A stretch of 64,000 nucleotides of DNA from Cyrtodaria siliqua (taxonomy: Eukaryota; Mollusca; Bivalvia; Adapedonta; Hiatellidae): NCBI GenBank assembly GCA_037043455.1, contig JAWPHD010003269.1, positions 1 through 64,000 on the forward strand, written 5' to 3'. The notes under the pieces were generated by a model. The model ran no database searches. It saw only the letters and a program-made list of their open reading frames with translations, and had not been told where the DNA came from. Below are positions 35,701 to 42,500 of the stretch, in pieces (positions within the stretch are counted from its first letter, which is position 1; each line of letters starts with the position of its first letter). A program made the translations under genes and the position numbers.

Positions 35701-36531
35701 CTGAATGGCGGTGATCATGCGAGCATTGTCGATGCTTGAGTCGTTGATGGCCTGCTTCACGACGATGCTGATCATCGCCTGTGGTAGGTATTGAACGAGT
35801 GAGCCGAGACAGACGGACGGTTCAATATCGCAGCTGGATGATATGATGCTGAAGATCACCTTAAGACAATTCAGCACCGTCTGCGAGTCTGTGTTGTTCC
35901 AAATATGAGCTAAAAGTGAGGCCACTGTGTTGACATTTTTGATGTAGTTCACTATCTCTCCCTCCTCTTCTGGAGAGTTGCACGTGCTAAGGGAGTGAAC
36001 CATATTTGTACAGAATGGGAGAGTATAGTCCGCTTTTGGTATACAGTCTTTGAACTCGAGTATAAATTCTGTGAAGTTTTTAAGACATTCTAAAGATGGA
36101 TGTTCTCTTATATAAGACATTGCTTTGGCTTCGATCACGGAACAATGATTCCTGTACATTGACGTCATTTGTAACACCCTCATACTCTCGGTGAGCAAAA
36201 TTGGAACCTTACTCTCATTGCGACACTTTTTTGAGAATAGCGAAACTAGGTAATCTTTGTTGAAAAACTGCTCGAAAGTGGTCAAATTATGCTTTGCCCA
36301 TGAGAGATACACTTTTAATCCATATACATCCTCTAGCTCACTGTCTCCATCGAGGTACCATTTGGTTGTTAGGTCCAGTACGGATAAGATCACGTTTGAG
36401 GATTGTGTAGAGGAACCTTTCTCCGCTATTTTCTGAAGCAGGTTTTTCTTGATGGCGTCAGGATGGGGGGATGACAGGATGCCCTTCAGTATAATGTCCA
36501 TCTTCTCCACTGACTTCTTACTCTTAGCTAC
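3163..36531 (-). CDS. USP38: USP38-type ubiquitin carboxyl-terminal hydrolase (whole gene, seven coding exons)
   Basis: Cysteine protease that removes ubiquitin from proteins (USP/UCH family, peptidase C19). Joining seven GT-AG exons gives 953 codons plus stop, against about 1040 residues in vertebrate USP38. Residues 1-400 are a helical N-terminal region with USP38/USP35-like stretches (HMLLSFQHSP, residues about 327-336). The Cys box GLFNLGNTCYMNSILQAL carries the nucleophile at Cys449. QQDCSEF lies at about 517, CxxC pairs at 588/591 and 673/676, the His box ECGHYY has His784, and the WYLFND motif has Asp825. The last exon gives a polyglycine stretch and ends FVF, the vertebrate USP38 style of C-terminus, which favours USP38 over USP35. 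A serine/lysine-rich linker lies at about residues 540-570. The start is the ATG at 36501-36499, in good context (GAGAAGATGG) and matching the family's N-terminus; an extended start is possible (see 48685). All phases agree and no frameshift is seen, so the gene looks intact. Confidence 0.93.
3440..3790 (+). repeat. interspersed repeat in last USP38 intron
   Basis: Contains two imperfect copies of a unit with GCCAAGTTTC, TGAAATC-GGCCAGGG and GGAGAACTA, and ends near CCCCCACAAAGTGAGGGAG. Related words (CTGCCAAGTTTCATCAAAAT, GGGCCGTAACTC) occur at 42120-42380. Confidence 0.5.
4223..5437 (-). CDS. USP38: USP38 sixth coding exon, main protease domain (residues 495-899)
   Basis: A 1215-base phase 0 exon with acceptor TTAACAACAG and donor CTGCAG|GTATGC. 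It opens with RPAYAPVNFLAASRPAWFT and QQDCSEFLKYFLDQLHE, has a Ser/Lys-rich insert, then CLNCG and CERCG (Cys588, 591, 673, 676; likely structural zinc), the conserved LILTLLRFSYD, the His box SGTSSECGHYYCYAR (His784) and WYLFNDNRV (Asp825), and ends DTAYVLVYRK through KDNKTFLQ. The expected catalytic triad is complete. Confidence 0.95.
5520..5830. repeat. short hairpin-rich repeats in intron
   Basis: Two palindromic blocks: CCTAATAAAG with CTTTATTAG at about 5538-5577, and AAAACGAAGA with TCTTCGTTTT at about 5725-5770. They look like MITE remnants with no clear target duplication. Confidence 0.35.
6500..7060 (+). repeat. degenerate tandem repeat, about 130-150 bp unit
   Basis: Words such as AAAGTCAGAGTTA, CAAATACTTTT-AAGTTAT and CAGTTATGAGCTTGGTTAGG recur three or four times between 6500 and 7050, just downstream of the fifth coding exon's donor on the minus strand. 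Confidence 0.55.
7145..7238 (-). CDS. USP38: USP38 fifth coding exon (residues 463-494)
   Basis: A short 94-base exon with no ATG in frame. Acceptor TATATTTCCAG, donor CACAG|GTAAAA. It completes a split Ser codon, then reads FRNGVLQHTPTPEQALIVKL and QYVFAFLSHSQ, matching the family's LFAFLAHTQ stretch. Its acceptor has been duplicated about 500 bases upstream by a retroposon target-site duplication. Confidence 0.9.
7265..7480 (-). mobile_element. tRNA-related SINE, family 1 (antisense)
   Basis: Read on the minus strand, a B-box-like GGTTCGAACTGGGAG is followed by GTGTCGATTCTTACGG, TGGTTCTACCCAGG, GGTGGTCTGCCTCCACC and an A/C-rich tail. Sister copies are at 10265, 15605, 15835, 38220 and 46205. 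Confidence 0.65.
7525..7735 (+). mobile_element. full-length tRNA-headed SINE
   Basis: The head at 7525-7600 has A box TGGTCTAGTGG, a clover-leaf anticodon stem TTGGA-CCCATGA-TCCAA (CAT in the anticodon place) and B box GGTTCGATTCC. The body has TGCAAGACACTTTAT and GTACTGGTTCTACCCAGG, and the tail is GTAAAATAAATAAG. The 5' end does not pair with the 3' end to form an acceptor stem, so this is a SINE head rather than a functional tRNA gene. Confidence 0.75.
7850..9290 (+). repeat. G-rich tandem array, about ten units of 115-190 bp
   Basis: Each unit has CAACATATATGTGTAAGAAT, then ACTAAAACAACACAGAAATA, a short A run, and a G-rich block with GGGGTGATGGGGTGAGAGG. G runs exceed 20 in places, so the plus strand has strong G-quadruplex potential. 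Proline-rich frames on the minus strand are an artefact of the C runs. Confidence 0.8.
9540..9965 (+). repeat. tandem repeat, about 191 bp, three copies
   Basis: The words GTAAACACAGCTTACACGC, TTGCGTTCCATGG and GCCCATGGGTTACAGGAACC recur with a spacing of about 191. Confidence 0.75.
10265..10500 (-). mobile_element. SINE family 1, next to the Cys-box exon donor
   Basis: Shares GGTGTTTTGAGTAATTTTTAGC, TGTAAGAATCGACACTTTCTC and GCAGTGG-TGAGAGGCG with other family 1 copies. Its promoter end lies about 25 bases from the donor at 10525. The B box is degenerate. Confidence 0.6.
10526..10719 (-). CDS. USP38: USP38 fourth coding exon, catalytic Cys box (residues 399-462)
   Basis: A 194-base exon starting after CTCATTTCCAG and ending GACAG|GTATAT, leaving a two-base split codon. 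It encodes the start of the USP protease domain, with GLFNLGNTCYMNSILQAL; Cys449 is the nucleophile. The start, EYPKPSPDVIKFKLLES, aligns with the linker before the domain in USP38. A SINE lies within about 25 bases of the donor on the intron side. Confidence 0.94.
10727..11321. other. USP38 intron, nothing further seen
   Basis: AT-rich unique-looking sequence with no repeat or exon identified apart from T-rich runs near 11215. Confidence 0.5.
11322..11480 (-). CDS. USP38: USP38 third coding exon (residues 346-398)
   Basis: A 159-base phase 0 exon with acceptor CTCATTTCAG and donor AAG|GTATGT. It encodes ILPMVPKIVGLLKGD through HAGFPELYDPVFECIK; the GFP-LY-P stretch is a family signature. 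The upstream intron is about 18.5 kb and holds the satellite and the LINE. Confidence 0.92.
11829..12378. mobile_element. MITE-like element carrying a 49-bp array
   Basis: Inverted ends TTAACCCTTAACCTG (left) and CAGGTAAAGGGTTAAG (right). The left part, including GTGACAAAGGGGTGTTTTGG and ATGACTGATCAGCAGC, recurs at 49345-49500. Between 11960 and 12350 lie eight copies of a 49-bp unit with GGCAGGCTGATCTGGGTTTA and GACTCGAAGGCTATTATAG. Confidence 0.7.
13076..13405 (+). repeat. 28-bp minisatellite, about 12 copies
   Basis: The unit GTAGCTGCCATCGTTGTCGT plus ACGATGAC has a period of exactly 28. Each good copy contains the palindrome CGTACG and a CRE-like TGACGTAG. Open frames here are repeats, not genes. 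Confidence 0.85.
13610..13932 (-). mobile_element. tRNA-derived SINE, family 2
   Basis: On the minus strand the head carries A box TGGCGCAGTCGGTAGCGCG and B box GGGTTCAATCC, followed by TTGGGCAAGACACTTTTCC, TTTACGTCC-type body words (on the plus strand CCGCCCGGTTTACGTCCCC), and GGTTCCCGGATTCCTATG. Other copies are at 36665, 41085 and 42390. The acceptor stem is not well formed, so it is called a SINE and not a tRNA gene. Confidence 0.75.
14170..15240. other. AT-rich intron sequence, no gene seen
   Basis: No exon was identified. A G-rich stretch occurs at 14533-14560 and there are T runs; otherwise nothing supported. Confidence 0.4.
15265..15600 (+). repeat. 27-bp minisatellite, about 12 copies
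   Basis: Unit CGTTTTGTACCAATTTTTCG plus TTTTATG, degenerating to GTAGCAATTTTT in the middle. The open frame across it is a repeat artefact. Confidence 0.8.
15605..15770 (+). mobile_element. SINE family 1 fragment (sense)
   Basis: Head-like GGAGAGCGCCTCTGAGGCAG and B-box-like AGTTTGAATCCCACTGG, then GATTCTTAGGAACAGGAGG and TTTTACCCAGG, matching the antisense copy that follows. Confidence 0.6.
15835..16010 (-). mobile_element. SINE family 1 (antisense)
   Basis: On the minus strand, the B box GGGTTCGAATCCCACTGGG is followed by TCTTACGGTACTGGTTCTACC and AACATCATAC near the tail. With the preceding copy it forms a convergent inverted pair. Confidence 0.65.
16943..17192 (+). repeat. left inverted arm of satellite-bearing element
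   Basis: Matches the reverse complement of 21800-22045 through words such as AACCAGCTTTAACCAGCC, GTCGAATTAAGAGTTA and TATATACATTATTATATGAC. Identity is about 75% by eye. Confidence 0.75.
17300..21787 (+). repeat. 48-bp satellite array, about 93 copies
   Basis: Unit AAAGCTGTGTCAGTCAGAAT, then GACTCTGTAACAGTAACACC, then ATTCAAGT (48 bp), with 49-bp (GTGGTCAG) and shorter (GCTGTCAG) variants. Rare variants recur with a fixed offset of 1543 bp: AGTTAAGCTG at 19231/20774, ATGATTC at 19541/21084, CAGTATC at 19941/21484, CCATAC at 20045/21588. The variant CCATTCAGGT recurs at 18401/20478 (offset 2077). These show block duplications of about 32 and 43 units. Frames stay open because 48 is a multiple of three. 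Confidence 0.95.
21800..22045 (-). repeat. right inverted arm of satellite-bearing element
   Basis: Reverse complement of the left arm: GGCACTAACGCGCCAAAT at the inner side, AGGTCATAAAATAATGTATA in the middle, TAACTCTTAATTCGACA and TGGCTGGTTAAAGCTG at the outer side. Confidence 0.75.
22139..24323 (-). pseudogene. inverted 5' part of a LINE ORF2 (reverse transcriptase)
   Basis: A non-LTR retrotransposon ORF2 segment without the endonuclease. It begins near MKGKSYWKFNNSLLKD (linker before RT) and reads through the RT: DFATAFDTVSW (motif A), GCRQGDSLSPYLF (motif B), QYADDTSLTLDG (catalytic YADD), LNINTDKTKLIW (motif D), VLGVKF (motif E). It ends after HAVNLWY at about 22145, where flanking sequence starts. 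One in-frame TAA at 23954-23952 splits the frame (ELRKK-stop-LEGAFVRSKAKW), so the copy is dead. RSKAKWIDEGEK and the motif B form suggest the L1/Tx1 group. The missing C-terminus lies immediately to the right in the opposite orientation. Confidence 0.88.
24326..25240 (+). pseudogene. 3' part of the same LINE ORF2 in sense orientation
   Basis: The frame FLWYNPDIKVGGSSVFYRRW continues exactly where the inverted segment stops (both share LWY) and runs to a stop at 25225-25227. It carries the cysteine knuckle CSFCNILPETIHHLFWNC (CX2C...HX4-5C), typical of ORF2 C-termini in the L1 group. It is followed by AATAAAATAGATAGATAC, possibly the 3' tail. No target duplication could be found by eye. Confidence 0.85.
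25440..25919 (+). repeat. 97-bp tandem array, left part
   Basis: Units of about 97 bp with GTGAGTGTGTAGATAATG, ATGTCTGTATATCTGC and TATATACTTGAGAACAGG. About five copies, then broken by a transposon at 25920. Frames reading HINHYLHTH are repeats. Confidence 0.9.
25920..27134. mobile_element. 1.2 kb DNA transposon inside the 97-bp array
   Basis: Ends CAGTGCTCAAGAAA and (inverted) TTTCTTTGAGCACTG. The flanks carry GTGTA on both sides (25915-25919 and 27135-27139) and the interrupted array resumes at once. CAGTG termini suggest hAT, but the visible duplication is only 5 bp. There is no transposase. The internal piece near 26395-26425 (GTAGTTCGGATGG) is related to the elements at 44054 and 60360. 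A T run lies at 26434-26457. Confidence 0.75.
27135..27440 (+). repeat. 97-bp tandem array, right part
   Basis: Continuation of the array at 25440 with three more copies, ending near 27440. Confidence 0.9.
27538..27793. mobile_element. MITE with TTAA target duplication
   Basis: TTAA at 27534-27537 and 27794-27797 flank inverted ends GGGGACACTTGGC and GCCATGTGTCCCT. TTAA duplication is the hallmark of piggyBac-type insertion. Confidence 0.7.
27915..28330 (+). repeat. repeat with hairpin tail CCCCGTAACC...ACGGGG
   Basis: The tail CTACCCCACTGCC, CGGGATCTGCAGTGG and CCCCGTAACCAAACGGGG also occurs at 63670-63745 in the same orientation. Upstream lies a short frame with no recognisable domain. 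Possibly the 3' end of an interspersed element. Confidence 0.4.
28530..29711. mobile_element. 1.2 kb piggyBac-like non-autonomous element
   Basis: Perfect 15-bp inverted ends AGGGAGTACATCAGG, with TTAA at 28526-28529 and 29712-29715. No transposase. It contains a second inverted pair (CAGTTGATTTCGGTTAT near 28733 and AAACGGAATCGACTG near 29565), which looks like a nested pogo/Tigger-like element of about 840 bp. Confidence 0.75.
29971..30072 (-). CDS. USP38: USP38 second coding exon (residues 312-345)
   Basis: A 102-base phase 0 exon bounded by CTATATTTCAG and AAG|GTATGT. It encodes IFEKLQFGPVREPGF followed by SIISHMLLSFQHSPDPFHK, which is strongly conserved in USP38. Its acceptor and first 30 or so bases are the terminal unit of the minisatellite that continues to 33055. 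Confidence 0.92.
30076..33055 (-). repeat. minisatellite derived from the USP38 intron-exon junction
   Basis: About 48 copies of a 57-64 bp unit. On the minus strand each has TTGCTACATTTCAG, then ATATTGAGAAGCTGCAG and TTTGGGCCAGTGAGA. This is the acceptor and first bases of the exon at 30072 (IFEKLQFGPV). The 63-bp form is 21 codons, so DIEKLQFGPVRYSWLYCCYI repeats in frame. The block 30885-31917 is repeated 1033 bp to the right, a recent segmental duplication. Confidence 0.92.
33185..33484. mobile_element. GGCC-type MITE (PIF/Harbinger-like)
   Basis: TAA at both flanks (33182-33184, 33485-33487) and inverted ends GGCCAAATAAAATGATATGTG and CACACATATAATTTTATTTGG. Internal GGTCGGTCGGG and TAGGGTAGGTAGG words are shared with the other GGCC elements. 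Confidence 0.75.
33490..35240. other. AT-rich intron sequence, nothing assigned
   Basis: No exon or clear repeat was seen in this stretch of the first coding intron; several T runs and a G-rich GGAGGAGGGGGAGTGG at about 34615. Confidence 0.4.
35246..35470. mobile_element. GGCC-type MITE
   Basis: Inverted ends GGCCACCTTAAAAATATTTA and TTTTTTAAGTGTGGCC, with internal GTTTGCCCTTTCCCGACC and GGTCGGGAGAGGGCAAAC. Flanks TAA and TCA. A close relative lies at 45203. Confidence 0.75.
35569..36531 (-). CDS. USP38: USP38 first coding exon (residues 1-311)
   Basis: The acceptor TTTTGCAG lies just above 36531 and the donor CAG|GTATGG follows 35569. The first 30 bases are upstream of the ATG at 36501, then 933 coding bases (311 codons, phase 0) follow. 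The encoded start MDIILKGILSSPHP matches the USP38 N-terminus, and the end, WVIAFLKGLASVQKYSILI, matches the conserved WVIALLKGLAAVQKF region. No catalytic residues lie here; the segment is the helical region that precedes the protease domain. The reading frame is open upstream of the ATG back to the acceptor, which leaves room for an extended N-terminus from an upstream exon. Confidence 0.93.
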
Positions 36532-36664
36532 CTGCAAAATAAAACACATTGTCGAATCAGGTTATTCATTACAGTTGCATCAACTGGAAATGAGTACAAA
36601 TGTTGCAAATTTAAACAGCTGAATGAAATAGTGAATTACGTGCGGATTCTGCATTAATGAGTAC

Positions 36665-37430
36665 TGGTAATTTAAACGGCTCATCAACACGCTACGTTAC
36701 GTTATTCAGAGCCCCATCAACCCCTAACGCAGGCAGAGGTGAAGGATACAAAGTTTCCGGAAAACATGCCCTATTCCAACTATCAAATACGGCATGTGGT
36801 TCTTCAATTAGTCTCGATCATCCAGACCTCTCGTGAGACTTCTCTCACAAGAAGTCCAAACGATGGTCTGGAGTAAAGCTTCTTTAAAATTTTTGACATC
36901 AAAACGAGGTGTGGACAAAAAAAAATCACCGGCCTCTGATTGGTCAACTTCATTTTGTTATGGGAATCACCCCATACATCATCACGGCGTTAAAAATTAC
37001 GTGACGTTACGAGCAATGTTGTGCAATAAAATTACTCCAAACATAGTCAGCGGACCACGATTAATGCTAAAAATTAAATTTTAAACATCATTTTGTAAGA
37101 TTATATTATGTTTTTAGAGAAACTACAATAAAATTAAATTTATTGTATATTTAATAAGGACGTACCAACATCCCATTGGAACTAATGTTGCGCGTAATTG
37201 AACGTGCACTTTGATGTTGCAATCAAAATGACATCACGTCGCAGTCAGTTTTGACGGTTGGTGCCGTCTATCGGTCAACATATTTAAAGAACAGTGAGTC
37301 CAGACGCTCGCTAGCGCTCGCAGTCAGCTTGAGTGTGTCTGGATGATAGAGACTATTCTTCAATATGCTAGGACGAGATTGGCTGATTCACGGAACAGAT
37401 TTAAGACGCTAAGAAATTAACTGTTTGGCC
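36665..37430 (-). mobile_element. SINE family 2, split by a DNA transposon
   Basis: Left part ACGGCTCATCAACACGCTAC, GGCAGAGGTGAAGGATACA and GGTTCTTCAA matches the copy at 13610. The right part resumes after 37355 with TTCTTCAATATGCTAGGACGAG. Confidence 0.65.
36808..37355. mobile_element. 548-bp DNA transposon with 8-bp target duplication
   Basis: TTCTTCAA at 36800-36807 and 37356-37363 flanks inverted ends TTAGTCTCGATCATCCAGAC and GTCTGGATGATAGAGACTA. An 8-bp duplication fits hAT, P or Merlin. No transposase. Nested in a SINE. Confidence 0.8.
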
Positions 37431-37554
37431 AATGGAGATAAGAACATTTTAAAATAAATTCAATTATCTTATTCCAAATCTTACTCGTTGTTTTTTTTAA
37501 TAATTAAAATTTTGTTTTTGATTGTTTAGTCAATTTTTCCGAAGCTTCAGACCA

Positions 37555-37635
37555 TATGTAATTGTGCCACAACAAGGACTCAAACCCGGGTCTCTGGCCT
37601 ATCGCGCCAGTGCTCTAACCTCCAAGTGATCAAGG
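37555..37635 (-). mobile_element. tRNA-like SINE head
   Basis: On the minus strand: GGTTAGAGCACTGG (A-box region), anticodon arm CTGGC-GCGATAG-GCCAG and B box GGGTTTGAGTCC. No paired acceptor stem, so not called a tRNA gene. Confidence 0.5.
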
Positions 37636-38219
37636 ACACATGGTTGACAAAATTGTTTTGTAAAAAAAGAAGTTGTTCACAAACATTTTTATTTTTTTAT
37701 TTCATTTGTCATCTTAATATATCACCCAGTAAAAAATCTGGAATTTCCTGTCTTGGGGATTATTCTGATTGAACTGTAACAAGAACAAGTGTTTGTCAAC
37801 TTTTAACAAATTTTGAATAATTGTTTGATTTTCCATAAGTCAACTCAGGTAACATGAGACAGAGGTAACATGAGTAGTTAATTGTAACATGCAACACAGG
37901 CATCTATATATCCATCTGCTAATAACCCCAAGCCTTGTCTCGGGACCCAGAGATGGCAGAGATGGCGGAGATGGTGGAGATGGCGCATCTGTCGCAAAGA
38001 CATGTTACATATTAGTAAGAATAATGAATATATACCTAGGGGTAGTGCATTCTAGTGGACTGTGAGTATTTGCAGTAGTTGTTTGTGGTACCTATTCCTC
38101 TAAATGCAAGTGGGTTTAGAGGTCTGGACTGTCAATTGTCAGTGTCTAGTAATCTAGGGGGGTTCTAAGCTACAAGGCTGTTCATTTCTAACATGAGCAG
38201 GTAAATGCAACATAAATAT

Positions 38220-38375
38220 GATGGTTAGTGTTTTACGTCATTTTTGGCACATTTTAGGCTATGTATGACGGGGTGGGTGGGAGGGTCAATCTTTTTCATA
38301 CCACCCACTTTTTTCCTGGGTAGAACCAGTAAAGCCAGCTGTAGGAATCGACACTTTCTCACTTAAGAGTAAACA
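38220..38375 (-). mobile_element. SINE family 1 fragment
   Basis: Shares GTGTTTTACGTCATTTTTGGC, CCTGGGTAGAACCAGTA and GGAATCGACACTTTCTCAC with the 7265 and 15835 copies; truncated before the promoter boxes. Confidence 0.65.
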
Positions 38376-38529
38376 ATATAGATCTTGAAGAATAAACAAC
38401 ACAATAAGTGCCTGAAATGTCCGAGACATTTTCTAAACAAATTCAACAAAATCGTTTGACATGTGTTTGTAACAGTTCGTGTATTTATCAGGCAATAGTA
38501 AAATATGTTTAAGGACTGTCTATGGGAAT

Positions 38530-39045
38530 TAAACATGGGCTTTAGACTTGAATAGTTATGATATCCCCTCAGCTATAACCACTACAGGACTATGAATGAT
38601 GTTCCCCTGGGCTTTAGACTTGAATAGTTACGATAACCACTCAGCTATGACCACTACAGGACTATGAATGATATTCCCGCTGGGCTTTAGATTTGAAAAA
38701 TTATGATAACCACTCAGCTATGACCACTACAGGACTATGAATGATGTTCCCACTGGGCTTTAGATTTGAAAAATTATGATAACCACTCAGCTATGACCAC
38801 TACAGGACTATGAATGATGTTCGTCTGGACTTAGACCTGAATAGTTATGATAACCACTCAGCTATGACCACTACAGGACTATGAATGATGTTCGTCCGGA
38901 CTTTAGACTTGAATAGTTATAATAACCACTCAGCTATGACCACTACAGGACTATGAATGATGTTCACCTGGGCTTTAGACTTGAATAGTTATGATAACCA
39001 CTCAGCTATAAGCACTACAGGACTATGAATGATATTCGCGTTCGC
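38530..39045 (+). repeat. 73-bp tandem repeat, seven copies
   Basis: Unit contains GATAACCACTCAGCTATGAC, CACTACAGGACTATGAATGA and GGGCTTTAGACTTGAATAG, spacing about 73. Confidence 0.85.
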
Positions 39046-39344
39046 CTGAAACCGTATTCATCAAGCTTCTTAGCAATATCTTAGCTAAGTCAAATTTTAT
39101 CATTTTTTTAAACACCTTTTTCTATCGATTTAAAAATTTTCTTAACATTTCTAGTAAGGGTATGGATAAATAAAATCTACAGCTAAATATTTATCTTAAA
39201 ATAGATGGTGTGTAGTGGCCCTGAGAGGTTAATAAGGATATTTAAAAATATGTAAAAATCTTTTACCTAAGTAATATTTTCCACTTAAGTTGCTTTAGGA
39301 AACGGGCCCAGGCTGTTGTACGCCCATTTTTGAAAGCTGTTTAA

Positions 39345-39788
39345 AGGGACACTGTATGTAAGTAAAGCATATTGAGATAAGCAGAATTAATAGCTCAGTG
39401 TCTGATTTTTATTTAGTGAAACGTTTACATGAAGCATAGACCCAAATAAGTCTGTAGTAATGAATTTGTAAATTTGAATGAAAAAAAGGTTTTATTTATT
39501 GTTTGTAAACATTGCTGGGACGGCAATATTTATATTTCTTTTGCTCACGTGACAACTGTTAGCGAATTACGTTTTGATCATGTCTTGAATCACATAATTC
39601 TCCTGTTCAGCTCGATTACTACCAGAGAGTGCGATCAACCCCACCAGGCGTTAATTTATTTTGTACCCCTATTCAATTCAGTCAAAACATCTTGCTTCTA
39701 TTTAGTAAATATTCAATAATGGTAGCTGTGTAATGTTTATCAATGCATTTTTTTTTTTAATAAGCTAAAAATTATGGCTAATGTCCCT
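39345..39788. mobile_element. 444-bp MITE with TTAA flanks
   Basis: TTAA at 39341-39344 and 39789-39792, ends AGGGACACT and (inverted) AATGTCCCT. Same layout as 27538 and 28530. Confidence 0.6.
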
Positions 39789-40529
39789 TTAAAATGAAAC
39801 ACATCAATGTAGTATGAAAGCAACCCTGACATATATTCATTATCAGGACCCCTGTTGGCAAGTATATGTTACATGGATGGTGTGAATTAAACCAAATAGA
39901 TCATGATATAGTGCGCTTAACTGACCATCATTTATAACCTCTACAACACCGGAATGGGCATACTGGGCGCCGACCCCCGCACAAAACATGCCTGTTCATC
40001 ACTATATATATCGCAGATAGTGTAAGATAAATTCCTGTGTTGCCTCACTGATAAATACACTTGACATACATTGTCATGATAATCCCTTTCATCATGCATG
40101 ATTATTCCAGTGAGGTCAGGTACTTAACATATGGGAAGAGCGATACACCCAGATTGACCCAAATGGACATTTTGAAATCATGCCAATAACAGTGTTTCCG
40201 CTAATTTTAAAATAATTACATATTTATTAATATAAGAAGAAATAACAGAGTATTCTGTATATGTAAATATGACAATTTAGAATACTTATATCAAACAGAA
40301 ACAAGAAAGATGCAGTCATCGATATCTCCCATATCTCCCATCACGACCATTATCTTATCACGACCATTATCTTATCAGAAGGGAGAAAAACAAATAACTT
40401 CAAGAAACACTAAGGCCAATGGTTGATAACTGAAGCAATTATCTTTAAAGAATACCTCGATCTGAAATTTAATTAAAAATAGTCTGGAAAGAATAAAATG
40501 ACAATAAAATTAATGTCACTGTTAAGTAA

Positions 40530-41003
40530 GAAATGCCCCCCCAAAGTGGTTTTGACCTTTGACCTCTAAGTGTGACCTTGACCGTGAAGCCACGGACCCT
40601 GGATTTTGCGCGCGACACGTCGTCTTGTTGTGGTGAGCACTTGTGCCAAGTTATTTGAAAGTCCGTCCAGGAATGTCAGAGTTATTGACCGGACACGATT
40701 GTACTGACTACTATATGCCTCACTTCGGGGCATAAAAACAAGAAATATGTCCATGAGACATGGATGCCACCACCGAAAAACAATCCGAGGAAAACATAAC
40801 ATTTTAAGAAAAACTCCTGTAATACAAGGTCAATTTTGATGCTGAATTGATATCCACATCTTGACATCATCGGTAAGCATCCTGTAAAGTTACGAAACAA
40901 TCAGTCGAAAACTTTTGGAGGCGATAGATGCACAAACATTTTGGGAAGGACGGATGAATGCTCGGACAGACGGACGGACATTCGGTGGTGGGGTCATAAA
41001 AAC
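40530..41003. repeat. interspersed repeats, short inverted ends
   Basis: 40545-40735 contains the widespread words GACCTTTGACCTCTAAGTGTG and AAAGTCCGTCCAGGAATG. It is followed by 40737-41003, with GCCACCACCGAA facing TTCGGTGGTGG. No coding content. Confidence 0.45.
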
Positions 41004-41084
41004 GCCACACAAATTATACACTAGTTCTATAAATGTATTATCAAGCAGGATACTTTCCCTAGCCTTGTCCATCGGATAAAGACA

Positions 41085-41225
41085 TAAACCGGGTGGGCCC
41101 GTGTATTGGAGTCTTATCCTCCAAGCATATTAAAGAACTATAAGAGTATGGCAGGATTTCTAGATTCCTACATGTACTGGTATGTATCCTTTCCCTCTCT
41201 CTGGGGAGGCTCAAAATAACCGACA
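41085..41225 (+). mobile_element. SINE family 2 fragment (sense)
   Basis: Words GTGTATTGGAGTCTTATCC, TTAAAGAACTATAAGAGTA and CCCTCTCTCTGGGGAGGCTC match the reverse complement of 13650-13800. Head missing. Confidence 0.55.
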
Positions 41226-41934
41226 ATGCACGCATCATTTACACCAAGCTTAAACTTTATTCTCAGTTTGCCTGCCTGCAATATCTTACTTCTTGTCATT
41301 GTACATTTTTAGCATACCGGTATTTAAATTCATGTATAGGTGAAAATCGAAATATTTAAGACGGTGAATATATAGTACAATGCAATCATGTCAATATTGA
41401 ACACTTCAAATCTTTACATATATCAGCAGGTACCCATCCAGGAGTTTTCCACCGCTGATATAATATTATATACGGGTACATATGACTGTGCCATTATCTT
41501 CAAGGTTGCCCTTAATAACCTGATGACACCTTCTGATTGTGCTGTAGTCACCAAAAAATGGCCATACAGGAATACATATACTTAAAACTAACTCCCTGGG
41601 GCAACCACACTTCAAACAAAATCCAATTGACCCATGTCATTTTCTGAGTGTTAATTTCATTTTCACACCATCTGAATGGTTATAATGGGTGACCAGACAA
41701 TGCTACATAGGTGCTCCATCTGATTATACAAGGTGTAGGGCACAATATTTACTTTGGCAACAATGGGTATGAACTAGAGTTTTTTTTGGGAAAAAGAGAT
41801 AACCTAATTAAAATAAGTTTGATAGTGGATAGGGTGCAACCTTGTTAAGATATGTTTGGAAGTGGATAGGGAACATTTGTGGATAACATTAAAGGAAATG
41901 TGGAAAAGTGTTTCATAAAAAGACAAAAGCATTA

Positions 41935-42390
41935 GTAAAAATAGAAAATGTATCCATGGGACACGAATGCACTGTCATTCATATGAAATAAAACTTCAGT
42001 GTAAATTTAGTCCAAAAAGTAGGTCAAGGTCATTCATATTGACCTTTTTCTGGAACATATTAATTTCAATCCAACATTGGGTTCAGGAAGAGTAGCGGTG
42101 ACACCAAATTTAAAGTTAAAATGTCAAAGGGCCGTAACTCGTCACAAATTATCGAACTGAAACGCACAAGGGATATGCACAACTAGATATCATACCGATG
42201 CTTCCTGCCAAGTTTCATCAAAATTCAACAAGCGGTTTAGGAGGAGTCGCCGCGACAACAAAATGTCAAAGGGCCGTAACTCCGTCAAAAATCCATGAAC
42301 CGGAACACAAACATGACATGCACAACTAGGCATCATACCAATGCTTCCTGCCAACTTCTGTCAAAATCCAACAAGCGGCTAGGAACAGAT
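41935..42390 (+). repeat. interspersed repeat with GGGCCGTAACTC units
   Basis: Two imperfect units with TGTCAAAGGGCCGTAACTC and GCTTCCTGCCAA, related to 3440-3790. Confidence 0.5.
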
Positions 42391-42500
42391 AAGGCTAAGG
42401 GAGGGAAATACTTGCCCAAGAACATACCGTAACTCAGAGGCACTGGTGAGGCATGAACCCATGTCCTCCGATTTTCAGTCCATCATGCTATCCATTAAAA
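42390..42500 (-). mobile_element. SINE family 2, head fragment
   Basis: Plus-strand AAATACTTGCCCAAGAACA, AGAGGCACTGGTGAGGC and the degenerate B box TGAACCCATGTCCTCC match the head end of 13610. Confidence 0.5.

Noticed and set aside
36833..37084. 83-residue protein
   Set aside because: Sits inside the 548-bp non-autonomous transposon with no recognisable domain.
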